64,000 bases of DNA from Bolinopsis microptera (lineage: Eukaryota; Ctenophora; Tentaculata; Lobata; Bolinopsidae). Where the stretch lies: the NCBI RefSeq assembly GCF_026151205.1, contig NC_087073.1, positions 6,717,001 to 6,781,000 on the forward strand. Reading direction: 5' to 3'. Shown in pieces: positions 1 through 12,046 of the stretch. The notes beneath the pieces are model-generated. The model saw only the letters and a program-made list of their open reading frames with translations. It was not told the origin of the DNA and did not search any database. Every line of letters starts with the position of its first letter. The stretch's first letter is position 1. The translations under genes were made by a program, and so were the position numbers.

Positions 1-164
1 AGAACGAATGCCGCTGACTGCCCTGTCTGCAACAATCCAAAGCCAAAGCGTTTAATTTGGTCATGTGCCAAGTAAATTTGATCATTGATCACCGGACGCG
101 ACGCTTGGCACCATAAAATTACTCAGGGCGCTATTATATAATATTTAGTTCATAGATCACAAAT

Positions 165-230
165 CAAAAAGTTGTAGGTTTATAACCTACCGTGACCAGA
201 CGCGCGAACGCGAGTATCACCCCGGCTCCC
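165..230. repeat. Dispersed repeat with palindromic GTAGG...CCTAC core
   Basis: The segment carries AGTTGTAGGTTTATAACC, then a GACGCGCG stretch, then GAGTATCACCC. The same order of motifs recurs at about 47266-47352, with small insertions. The core is a near-palindrome. Two copies in the same sequence context (GC-rich, beside other repeats) suggest fragments of one mobile element family; no coding capacity is seen. Confidence 0.5.
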
Positions 231-639
231 TTTAAAACAATGAAACCGAATCGTAATAGCGAGATTTAGAGGTCGTAATTCGACATGCTGAGGCTGAGGC
301 CGCCGTAAGCTAGTTCTATAGAATTGTACTGCTCGAGCTCCCACGTCAATGTATGCCATAGGTCGAGAGAGCTATTCGCGAAAGTTGTAAATCAAGAATT
401 GTTAATTATTGTACTTTCAGCACTTGTTGCAATGTTTACTTACCATTGGGGTTGGCGTCCAGTAATAAAATTACTACTACTTATTTGAACGGACATTGAA
501 TTGAATTCTGTAAAGTCCTTAGCGGTTCCGCCAAAGCGTTTCCATTTTAATGCTCGTTCAAATACCAAATAATGTCTGTCCGTTGAAATTTGTCCCCAAA
601 AGTATTCCAAGTTCCATTACACATTACGAAATTTAATTA

Positions 640-2050
640 TTGTCAAGGATAATGATTTGTAGCGCGATGCACTATTGACCCATTTGTTAGAGATCTGGCC
701 CGGTCGGCTCGCTACTTCGTGATGCTCGTGCCGTCTGGCCATTTCGAGAAGAATGCGGCGCGCGCTACATTCGAAGAAATTAAGACGAGTAACTCCTTCA
801 ATATTCACTAGCTATACTATTACTGGGCCGCACCGCGCATAAATAATTCTTCTCGCATCAAATATAAATTTTTCGGTAGATCGGCGAGAATGAGATGCAC
901 CACTGGGCCTCGCTGAGCTGCGAATGATTGACATCGTGAATCAAAATTGAAAATATAATATTAATAATCAATAATGATGACTATTGGAGGACTTCGCCGC
1001 TTCGACGCGCCGCGCGAACTAGCATTCTTGCTTCGCATCGTCGATCGTCGATCGTGCTGCTTCTTCGCATAGCAACGATCCTCGATGGGGTTTACATCGT
1101 CAACCAATGATGGCTTCCTTTTTAACTGTAAATTGACGTCCAATAATTTTCTGGATGATGAATCATCGCACTCTACACTCGACTGTCACGGTGGACTTGG
1201 TTCCAACCGTTTCTCTGAGTTGTCGCATAACGTTTGTTTGATGAGCCCTCCGCTCACGAAGTTGCGCGCTCCCCCTGTATCGTCAGTTGGGACGATAAAA
1301 ACGATAGTGAAATGACCGTGGGGTCGCCAAACGTTATACAATTTTCTAGCTGGTCCTGAACGACTATTCGAAACCCTCACCCTCCAAACTGATCCCAACC
1401 GTAACCCAAACCCAGATCTTAACAAAAGATGCCAATGCTTGAAAAGTAGTCCCTAACTAGGGGTTTTGCACCAAATATAATTAAAATAAACTTGCTTCGA
1501 ATTTAAAATATATCAGGGTTATGGAGGGGTACGCGACGATTGATGTAGGATCCTAGAACTGGTGAGATTTTTCACAATTGACTGAAATTTTTAGCATAGG
1601 TTAGGCAGACCCCATCTTTATGAAAATGATCAGTGAGTTTCGCCTAGTTGAGCACTATATTTGAGAAGGTGCGCGTCTATTTGAGAGCAAATAATAGCGG
1701 TAAATTGTTAAAAAACTCTCGCGTATTTGATTCACGATGTCAATACCAAGTCAGCAACTCGCCTATCTGCATACGTGTGATGCGAGAAGCCATTAATTTA
1801 TTCGCGCGCGGACCCATAAGTGCATACGCGCTAAGCAATCGCGTAATTTGAACGCAAATTTTTGCCATTGTTAATGATCTTGCCCGGTGTCGCGCGCTAA
1901 CTGTCGAAGCTCGTGCCATCATCCATACCAATTTCGAGAAGAAAGCGCGCGCGTTGTGAGCCGGGCCGGATGCTTACTGGTGCCGCGCCGCGCACAATTT
2001 GTCAATGGGCTTCTCACATCGACGTTAGATCGGCGAGATACGCTCCTTTT
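640..2050. repeat. Two diverged copies of a GC-rich repeat
   Basis: Copy A (about 640-905) and copy B (about 1865-2050) share an ordered series of motifs: a TTGCCCGG or GGCCCGG stretch, GCTCGTGCC, ATTTCGAGAAGAA, a GCGCGCG run, TTACTGG with GCCGC, and TAGATCGGCGAGA. The intervals differ by indels. The copies are direct repeats separated by about 1.2 kb and look like old transposon fragments. No protein was recognised. Confidence 0.5.
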
Positions 2051-3021
2051 TTTCCATTGGCGTCCCGCACGCTGCCATGAATTGTACAGTTGTCAATTAA
2101 CAATTAAGGCGCAGCGTTCGTACTACTCTCGCTGAATAAATTTAGTCACGAGTAACAGCCGTCAGTACCCTAACTTTTCCATCCAAATTTTTTTGATTTT
2201 TGTCCGTATTATGTTTGGATATATCTATCATTCATAGAACTGATATCATTTTGAAAAGATGATGCGCCTGCAAAGACCTTCCAAAATATGTGTCGTTTCA
2301 CACTGTCCGAAAAATTTAGTGGATATCGGTAGATATATTGGATCAAAATGGGACAAAATTACGCTGCCTTTTTAGCTGTAACATAATGTCAGATTGTTGG
2401 AATATGTTATAACATTTTCGAGCACTTTCCTTTGTAACGTCTATTATTAAGCTAACCATTTTTTTTGCAATCGAAGGGGGAAGGATACTTAAATATCTAT
2501 ATGATTGAAGAAAATGTTGGCTCGGCCGAAATTAGCGCTAAAATGTAAAAAAACCGATCCAATCATGACCGCACGCGCTGGCTCACAGTCGAAGGCTCCC
2601 TAGCATACCTACCCTGACCTCGGTGTACGGGCGAGGAGAAGCTAGGTGTCGCACGACTCGCGAGAGGCCATAGGCACTACAGTTACTAGCAGGAACCCGT
2701 ATAACCCTAAAAATAGTGCCAAGTCATTCAAGAGTACTACAATGAATTTATTACCTATTAATTTCGCGTTATAAGACACCATCATGAACGAAGATTCCCT
2801 AAAGCGTCCTCCAAACAAATTCCTAACATTAACAATATTGCCAAATTATAATCTATGACTCGGAACACTTTCAGAAAAGTTCAGTTAAATTATTAAGTAT
2901 TTTGAATCTCACTCTTAAGATTTACAGGGTTCATTGTATATATTATATATTTTATGACTTTTGGGTAAATTTAATTTTTTATATCTGGTCAGACATTACC
3001 ATTGTAATTTGACTTTTGAAT

Positions 3022-3054
3022 CGTTTAATCCGTTTAATCCGTTTAATCCGTTTA
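3022..3054. repeat. 9-bp tandem repeat, 3.7 copies
   Basis: The unit CGTTTAATC is repeated head to tail nearly four times without change. It lies in AT-rich non-genic DNA, and no function is inferred. Confidence 0.9.
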
Positions 3055-4143
3055 TAGTAAGATACGATCATATCACGTGATCGAGACAGTTTTTCGCCAA
3101 TATCTCGTCAGAGGAGCGTTTTAACCCTATGTCATGGGGGGTGATTCGGAATCAGCGTCCGAAAATACATCGATTGATGAAATTGGTTTCAACTGTAGGG
3201 GCCCCTTTTAGAACAATCTCGAATATCGACTGTAGAGTGATTTAGCACGCTCGATTATTTCTACCATTGGACTAAATAACTTATATCAACATTTTTAGTT
3301 TTAATGTTTAACGACTGCTTTTTGATTCTTCATGTTGCTCACGCCTCACTGTATTCAAAATTGATTGGAAAATTAATATTTGCTAAAATTGAAAATAATT
3401 CCCCAAAAGATGCACAAATTTCAAAACGTGGTTTTAAATGCCTTCGATTGTTTATTTTAATCTCCGTTCAAATATAGAGTATGTCCGTTTACGGTCAGCT
3501 GAAGTTAAATGAGACCAAAATTGCTTATCGTTACATTTACACGATCATCAGATTTTATGTTTGATGTTTAAGCAGCCATCTAAACTAACCTAAACCATTA
3601 TATCGGGAGCAGGGTAGAAATGAAATATTTACTTGATGACGATAAAAATATTAATAAAATGAATTCTGGGAAGAAAGTTTTATCAAGAATATAATCTGAA
3701 TATTACTTAATTTCAATAATCGAACTAGCATCTGATTCTGTTTATCGAAATGAAATTGTATTAAATTCAAACTGAAAGTCACAATAAAAACAGATAAGTT
3801 TAAAAATTGCTTTAATACACTGAAAATAACAACTAAAACTTTCTGCCAAATCAACCAGTTTTGTTATGGTGTTCAAGATAAAAGTCACCCCTCAACGATC
3901 TACACCTACGCCGGAATATTTGTGCATAAATATAAAAATGAAGAGATATCTACGTTTTTACAATAACCGTCGTTTCCAGACTCTGACAAAATATTAAAAA
4001 CAATCCCAGTTCCGCTCAACAAAACATTCAAGCTTCATATCAATGAAATTTAAGCTATCAATGAAATGGCTGTTCCAAATCTTTGAGCTGTATTTTAAGA
4101 GTCCAGTCCCCTAATTGATTGAGAATCCCCTCTTATAAACCCA

Positions 4144-7100
4144 TCACAAGTTTTTGTATCCGAACGTTTTAAACATTTTCTGGCACTGAAACTCGACCAG
4201 TTTGGCGTGAACTGGGTCCATAACGTTCTTCCAGTTGTCGACTACTTCAGCTGTATTTCTAACAACCTGAACAAAGAAGCTGTTAAGGAGACAACGTACA
4301 CACAAAAAAAACCAACTTAAAATACTACATCATATTATTATGTAGACAAATCAGAGACAAAGAATCTACAATATTGACACAGCTTGTGAGCTTGCGGTTT
4401 CTGTCTTTTAGGAAACACGAAGCGCAGCGTTTAGATAGTTTGAGCGAATCCCGGCTAATTCTCACTCAGAAACCCGGACAAATCTATAAAAATGGACCTA
4501 ACAATTAAAACAAACCTCGTATTTTCCCTGTACCACAGCTCCAGTGGAACTAGCTATGATGTAATCCTGCACCGATTTAGTGAGCTCCAGTCCGGTGAAC
4601 TTGTAGAGTAACTTAGCGTACTCAATAGGAGCAGTGGCAATCTGAGTGGTATTATGAGGGGTGTTAGGAAAGATAATATATATTATCATAACTTACTCAT
4701 GATTATGAGCTCCACAATTTCTGTGTTCATTGATTGAGTGAGTTCTAAGAAAAATAGCCAATTCTCAGCAACCCTTTCCACTTTCCAGTAGTAAATTCAC
4801 AAATTGTACCAACGAAAAGCTGTCCTGAAGCTTTTAGTTGAGTTCTATAGAAGTTTTGCGTTTTCAGCGGTCAGCTTTTCGCTACAGTGTTATTAGGTGG
4901 TGGTTTAAATGGAAATTATACTCACATCCTCATATTTGACGACCCTGTAACGATGCTTGAACTCCTCGCTGAGTCCAACCTTGAGATTTTGCAAGTAAGT
5001 GGAACACATCTCAGCTGCCACTGCTGTTATATCGTTCTCAGAGAACTTGGCGCTTTTCTCGGAGTTCCCCGTGTGAAGCTCCCCGAATGTGCTCTGCAAA
5101 ATAACACTTTAGATTTACAGTTTGGTGAGTCTGACACGTGCAAGATGACACTTTAGATTTACAGTTTGGTGAGTCTGACACGTGCAAGATGACACTTTAG
5201 ATTTAAAGTTTGGTGAGTCTGACACGTGCAAAATGACACTTTAGATTTAAAGTTTGGTGAGTCTGACACGAAATTAAACTGCTGCTCGACTGTCTATTTA
5301 TATAGTCCGACTATACTTTAACTTATACAAAATTACGTGGTAACTCTTCATAGTACAGACAGATCCGTCTAAAAAAATCGATCTGCTGACACTCAAAGCT
5401 TTCAGAGGTTTTTTGACGTTTTTGAGTCCCATTAGGTGCCCTTTATGGCTGACCAACTTTTCCAAACTTTTCCACTTGTCTTAAGGCCACTTTTTGCCAC
5501 TTTACCACTTTTTACCACCTTTTTTGTTTGACGAATATCTTTAGTTGTGAACATCGTAAAATGTTGCGGATCAATCGAGTGTGTTCATATTATCAGGAAG
5601 AAAAACTTTTGTTCAAACAATTTTTACGTCAGATAATAAGTTAATTGGATAATTATCAATTAACTAATTAGCAAAATTCTAAAAAATTTTTATTGGCTAA
5701 AAATGATCGAAATAGCTTAAAACACGGAGAAAAGTAGTTTTTAGAAAAAATTTTAAAATTTTTCACTTACATTTTTTTTTCGAGACTAAGAAAAAATTTC
5801 GAAAATTTAAAAAAATTTTTCCGCCAAAAGTGATCAAATCGCATGAAACACGGATAAAAATGCCTTTCTAAAAAACGTAGTGAATTTTTCGTTTCAAGAA
5901 TACTTAAATCGCCAATATTTGTAGTTGGAGTTCAGTAAATCTCGGCAGATTTTAGTAATCAGGAATTAGTATTACTAAGTGAAGAGGTCTGAAACTGAAA
6001 AACGTTAACCATACGATCGCGCGGCGATATAAGAGTTTCATAAACTAATTTTCACAGAAACTGCACCAATGGCACAGTCAAGATCGAAACGATAGCCTGC
6101 TGTACTGTCATTTTATTGATTTCAATGATGAATCAGTGGGGTTAAGATAATCACATTTGTAATAAAATATAAATAAAACATCTCTGTACCGTCAATTGTG
6201 CTAGTCTAAACCAGCCTACCTGTATTACCAGACCTCTTCTTTTCCTCGACAATCAAACCAAGTTGCTCATATCGCATTTGGTGGGTGATGTAAGTAGTAA
6301 TGCGCTTAGTCAATAAAGACACCGTGATTTTTATTAAAAGGAGATGATGAAGCAAGTATTCATGACACAAAGAAGAATGGTCGGTGGGGATTGGGACCCA
6401 CTTAAATCACCTTAACACAGTGCCCTCGGTAATCCATCCTGTCATTCAAATCACCTTAACACAGTGCCCTCAGTAATCCATCCTGTCATTCAAATTATTT
6501 GTTATATAGTAGTGTTGTAGGTATTGAAACTTATACATAACGAGCTGTATTCAATCAGAATACGACACAATACGTGTATATTATATGGCTCTTAATGAGA
6601 AACCCGGTATAGAGACGTTTTAATGTTTATCACGAAAAAGTATACTTGGCCTCATTACATGGCTCATTTACAGTTCGAAGAAGGCAAGAACAGATCAAGG
6701 AAACTAAGGAACAGCCAGATCCAGAAAGCAAGTGTAAATACACCTTCCAACATCAACTGTGACTTGTTTTGTATTGTTCTGCATACCGCTTCATTTGCTA
6801 TGCTGGATACCTCAAATCACCCCCATATGTCAGGGTCGGCTAAACGTAAAATCAGCAAGGGTAACATACTGGCAAGGGTAAGATGTAGATACGAGTGACG
6901 GGCAAGGGGTAGTAAAGAACCGGTAATAAATAATTCAGTGAAATATTCCACGAGAGTCAGGATATTTTGGAAATTGCTAATAGAGACAGATTCTGATCAG
7001 GAAGGATTGTTAATGTTATTGAGGGTGTTGATTTGAAATCCGGACGTCGTGAGGTAAAAATACAGGTTCTTCCCGTAGGATATTCGGGGCTATGATGATC

Positions 7101-10100
7101 AGCTCAGGATTAATGTGGGACAGATGGACGGGCATTGAAAAGAGCGAGTTGAAAGCTTTCTGGTCTTTTCTTGCCTTCTTTGAGCCATGAGGCCAAGTAG
7201 ACGTTTTCGTGATAAACTGTAAAACCTCTCCATACTGGGCCTCTCACGGGAGAAACGAGAAGTGTACGATATAGAACGTTTCATATACCTCATTAAGGGC
7301 CATAATATAATATACACGTATTGCATTGTGTCGTTTTGTGATTGATTACAGCTCGATATGTATTACTACTTACATCACCCACCAAATGCGATATGAGCAA
7401 CTTGGTTTGATTGTCGAGGAAAAGAAGAGGTCTGGTAATACAAGTAGGCTGGTTTAGACTAGCACAATTGACGGTACAGAGATGTTTCATTTATATTTTA
7501 TTACAAATGTGATTATCTTAACCCCACTGATTCATCATTGAAATCAATAAAATGACAGTACAGCAGGCTATCGTTTCGATCTTGACTGTGCCATTGGTGC
7601 AGTTTCTGTGAAAATTAGTTTATGAAACTCTTATATCGCCGCGCGATCGTATGGTTAGACCTCTTCACTTAGTAATACTAATTCCTGATTACTAAAATCT
7701 GCCGAGATTTACTGAACTCCAACTACAAATATTGGCGATTTAAGTATTCTTGAAACGAAAAATTCACTACGTTTTTTAGAAAGGCATTTTTATCCGTGTT
7801 TCATGCGATTTGATCACTTTTGGCGGAAAAATTTTTTTAAATTTTCGAAATTTTTTCCAAGTCTCGAAAAAAAAATGTAAGTGAAAAATTTTAAAATTTT
7901 TTCTAAAAACTACTTTTCTCCGTGTTTTAAGCTATTCCGATCATTTTTAGCCAATAAAAATTTTTTAGAATTTTGCTAATTAGTTAATTGATAATTATCC
8001 AATTAACTTATTATCTGACGTAAAAATTGTTTGAACAAAAGTTTTTCTTCCTGATAATATGAACACACTCGATTGATCCGCAACCTTTTACGATGTTCAC
8101 AACTAAAGATATTCGACAAACAAAAAAGGTGGTAAAAAGTGGTAAAGTGGCAAAAAGTGGCCTTAAGACAAGTGGAAAAGTTTGGAAAAGTTGGTCAGCC
8201 ATAAAGGGCACCTAATGGCACTCAAAAACGTCAAAAAACCTCTGAAAGCTTTGAGTGTCAGCAGATCGATTTTTTTAGACGGATCTGTCTGTACTATCAC
8301 TCTTCAGCGCAGTCTTAATCAGATTTACAAAATATTTATTATTCCGTCTATTGGAGAGTGTGAATTGAAACTATTTACACGTATCGAATTCAATTATACC
8401 CGAAACAAGGCCTAACTCAAAATTCCACTCCAAAACTTAAGGTCATCATGCACAATGGTGCACAATGGTTTTTCCATGGGACCAAGATTAAAAGCAGCTG
8501 ATAGATTTCACTCCCCTCTATCAGAAACAACTAAAAAATTGATTTTGAGAGAATTTTGATAAAGACCCCACCGGCCCCCTTAATGTGATTAGTTACGCAG
8601 GATCGAGCTGGACGATGAGAATGACACGTACCACTTTGAGAGTCTACATTCCCCCGGCCCAGCCCCCTTAAGGAATGGGAAGAATTGTGAGATTCCATCC
8701 CACTATAGCAGGGTTCCTGTGAGTTATTGAATCAAAGAATTCATATCTAAAATTAACATCTTGGTAACTTACTATTCTAGACTGTACGATAGGTCGTGGA
8801 TCTCTGACAAGATGGAGAATTTTGTAGTTTTTGCATCCCATTTCAGGTAATTTGGACAACACTGATAGATCAGTGAGTCTGATTACTTTGGCAGATATCA
8901 TGTCCATGGTTCTGCACATGATTTCCACCGCTCCTGGGTGATTTAGCACGGTTACAGTTGGAACTGCAAAAATATACTTGAACTTATGATACCCGATCGC
9001 GATGAAACAGATACAAACGCTGTCCTCTCAAAACATATTTCCTCCGAAATGACACCTCATTCGCAGATTTAAGTTATTTAAAAATTACCTCATTAATTCC
9101 CTACCTAAATCTTTAGGAGTAGCTGCTTTGAGAGTTGCTTTCAGCTCCGTGCCCCCCGACTTTCTGTAGGGCGGTAACACCTCACCATATTTGTCCAAGT
9201 AACCTTGCAACCTCTGGGGAGAAAATATAATTAAACTATATAATAATAATGAGGTTATAGATCTTGCAAGGCCAGGCTGAGCGTGAGTTTTTAAAACTAT
9301 AAGTATATATAATATAGATATCAAGGGTAAGGTATCAGTAGTTTTAATTTTCACCAGTTATTTGCCTTGTCTGCTCCCTACTAAACACTACAACATAATA
9401 AGGTTAACAATGATGGCGGTATAGTAAATTGCAATAATAAATATAAGATTTCCAGGCTTTTAGTAATACTGCAGCGGAAAGTGGGATTATAAATATTTGG
9501 CGACAGGCAGACGTATACACCATATTATTTTTATAAAGATCATTAGAACCACCGAATCAACAACAGTCACTGTTAACTAAAGGAGTTGCAGACCTAATTT
9601 AGCGAAATTCTTAAAATTTAATTTTGTTAAATGTTTACTTCTGCTATAATATAATAACCAATAGTACATTAGTAGAGAGACTTACATGGAGTGACTTGCT
9701 CCAAGAAGCTCGTTCCCCCATAGAAGGGTACTTGACGTCATCAAACTGACACTGACACTCGTTACTCAGAATCTGTAGCTTGATATCCGTGTACTCGTCT
9801 TCTGTTAGTTTACTAGCGTCCACTACCTGGAAATAGGTAAAGTTTAGATGGACAACATTTGGATCAGGTCACAGTGGGTCTCCTACTTTGCCGGGCAATT
9901 TAAATGTCAAATTATTGGATTTAAAACGTCAGCTTACCCAACCGCTCAAAACTGGGATAGGACATTATAAATAAATACTTACGGAAGAAAAAGCTCTGGC
10001 GTCGAGCGGTTCGAAGAAGTCTAGAACATTCTCGTTCTCCTTGAAGAAGCTTTCTAACCAAGTGCTCCCCGACCTGGCCTCCGCTACTATTATCAGGAAT

Positions 10101-10471
10101 GGGACACTCTGATTAGTCGCTGTCAGGTCCTGGAGAGTGGGGTTGGTTAGGACGGCTACACAATTAGTCTATAATCAACAATGTAAAATATGTGGATATT
10201 ATTAGACAACCGGTTAAAGATCTGTAACATACAATCCCGCAATTTAATCTTACAAAGTCGCCCTTTGTGAGTATGATGAGAAACCTAATTATAAAGCACG
10301 ACCTACCTTAGTCATCTCAGCAGAAACCTGGCAGCCAGGTCCCTCGTTGTGCACCACCATGCTCACAACAGTACATGAAACGACGAGGAGCGTCATCACC
10401 GCCACAACGATGGCCACCTGCTGCCTGGAGTTTGTCGTGGAGAGGAGACGAGACAGCTGCTGCAGCATCAT
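4144..10471 (-). CDS. Carbohydrate 6-O-sulfotransferase (CHST1/3-like), 8 exons
   Basis: This is a Golgi type II membrane sulfotransferase that would move sulfate from PAPS to a sugar. Exons on the minus strand are 10307-10471, 9983-10129, 9686-9826, 9105-9213, 8773-8963, 4926-5093, 4516-4641 and 4144-4266. All junctions are GT-AG, phases agree, and the total is 389 residues, close to the family size. Exon 1 encodes a short cytosolic tail and one membrane segment (QVAIVVAVMTLLVVSCTVVS). Exon 2 holds the 5'-phosphosulfate loop (EARSGSTWL) and FFEPLDA. Exon 5 holds the 3'-phosphate motif (LVRDPRPIVQSR). Exon 6 ends in VVKYED and exon 7 opens with IATAPIEYA, as in CHST1/3-type enzymes. The ATG at 10471 is chosen because the longer frame begins at GTG. 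Intron 5 carries a 2.9-kb foldback element. The acceptor sugar cannot be told from sequence. Confidence 0.88.
5104..5271. repeat. 44-bp tandem repeat, about 4 copies
   Basis: Four near-identical copies of a 44-bp unit beginning ACACTTTAGATTTACAG sit in intron 5 of the sulfotransferase gene, starting some ten bases upstream of exon 6 in gene orientation. Copies differ by single substitutions, and the last one is cut short. Confidence 0.9.
5351..8298. mobile_element. Long foldback (palindromic) DNA element, hAT-like ends
   Basis: An arm at 5351-6302 is matched almost base for base by the inverted arm at about 7360-8298. The ends read TAGTACAGACAG and its complement, and both sides are flanked by the 8-bp direct repeat ACTCTTCA (5343-5350 and 8299-8306), the target-duplication length of hAT elements; the right arm has two extra bases at its tip. 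Between the arms a second inverted pair (about 6548-6720 and 7155-7335) continues the palindrome, so nearly the whole 2.9 kb folds back. A direct repeat of about 45 bases (about 6404-6490) and other DNA fill the rest. No transposase is seen, so the element is non-autonomous. It lies in intron 5 of the sulfotransferase gene. Confidence 0.85.
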
Positions 10472-12046
10472 CCCTCCTGACCTCCACCTTATAGTAGACA
10501 CTGTGATGGTAGGGGTGGGGGGACTATACCCAGAGGGGGCAGGTACAGAGCGGGAGTTACTGAGATAGGGAGAGAGAGAGGTTGTGGGGCGAGCTAACTG
10601 CTACTTCATATCATCTCTCCCTGCCATCACCTTAACAGGGGGGTTATCGTTACAGGGAGGTTTATCAGCACAAATATATTCAGAATATATTACTAATTAG
10701 ATTATATTTCAAAATATTATTTACTATCCAAGTCGTAAATTTAATTCAAATCAAACAATCTAACGATTTAATTCACAAAGGTTCCCTTTTGCAGAAGATT
10801 TAACATTCAAGGGGCGTCACTGGTAATGGCAGCTTGAATTTCAACAGAGCAGAGAAAGTAATCACATGAAAAACCTGGTCTCATCAAACAAAACAAGATT
10901 ACAAATACATGAAATAATGTGAAATAGATCATCGACACAAATAAGAGCAGAGATAAAACGTCTGTCCACAGCACAGACAGAACAAGATTATACAGATCAT
11001 CGACACAAATAATAAAGCAACCTAAAGATAAAGGTGACACGGTGAGGTGTACACAATGCTCTCTAGTCTCTATATCAGATGTAAACACATTAGCGGTCAA
11101 CCAGACAATAACGATGTAGAACTTGTACAATAGGAACTCGAACAGTAGGAACAAGTGATGTTACAAATGACACGTGTACGACGTACGTAGCAACACTACA
11201 TAAAGAGAGCGTGTTTTATTATTTACACAGCGGCAAAGCCTTAATGGAAAGAAGATTGTTAATCGAATGAAATCGAGTATTCCTGCAAAACTCAATTTGA
11301 CGAGTAATTCTGATCGGTCATAACTCTGCAATAATACACAGCAGATCGGGAGTAAAACTAATTCCCGTAACTAGGTAACTACCATTCAACTCTGTACGGA
11401 GTGTCTAGAGTTTCCCGTCACAGACCTAACTCAGAAAGGTCGATTACTTAACACGTACCACAAGTCTTCCCCTGTTCTGCTGATTTGTCACGTGATCAGA
11501 GATTTAAGGAGGTTAACTCGTCTGGCAAAAAGAAAAGTTACTCTGCGGCACAGTCTCCTCTGCGGCACAGTCTCCGCGGTGAGGGATAGTTTTTCAATAT
11601 TCAATACCATCTTCTAAAAATCCACATATTGGTACATTCGATACCGGATATCGCGGAGTAGGCAGACAGTCGGTAGAATGTTTATTTTACGCAGTATCTC
11701 TTTAAAAGACGCTAGAATATTGTAGCAGCACTTGCCAAATAATATTTACTCACGCCCTAGATCAATGAAATTAACCGGAATTATATATAATTAACCGGAA
11801 TCATATATATGAGGGATATATAAGCTCTTCTGCTGGAGGAATTTATCCTTAAATCTTCAGGATTTCTTGCAACCATAAATATTCCATATATGTTTCCGTT
11901 CTCACGACTTCGTTCTCACTGATCAAAACTTCTCAACTCTGATAGTCTGTCTCAACGCGGCTCAGCTCCCCTGATACCAGCTCATCATCAGGAAACTCAT
12001 ATTCATTTGCACTGACAGGGATTTAGAGTCCCATTTTCCAGGAAGT
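10472..12046. other. Intergenic region between METTL14 and the sulfotransferase gene
   Basis: This 1.6-kb spacer should hold the METTL14 3' UTR and the sulfotransferase 5' region. It has short direct repeats: GATCATCGACACAAATAA twice near 10.93-11.01 kb, CTCTGCGGCACAGTCTC twice at 11541-11575, and AATTAACCGGAAT twice near 11.77-11.80 kb. An AG five bases before the sulfotransferase ATG could be a splice acceptor, though its pyrimidine tract is weak. No other gene is recognised. Confidence 0.6.

Larger units (their letters stand above)
1..4143. other. Non-genic region with diverged repeats
   Basis: No convincing coding exon is visible on either strand; open frames are short and unlike known proteins. 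The stretch up to about 2.05 kb is unusually rich in GCGCGC runs and holds two diverged copies of one repeat (annotated separately). The stretch from 2.1 to 4.1 kb is AT-rich with nothing recognised apart from a short 9-bp tandem repeat. It lies downstream of the sulfotransferase stop codon, so the part nearest 4.1 kb probably includes that gene's 3' UTR. Confidence 0.6.

Noticed and set aside
10289..10501. Sulfotransferase start ten codons further upstream
   Set aside because: The longer frame opens with GTG; the first ATG is at 10471 and gives a normal type II membrane anchor.
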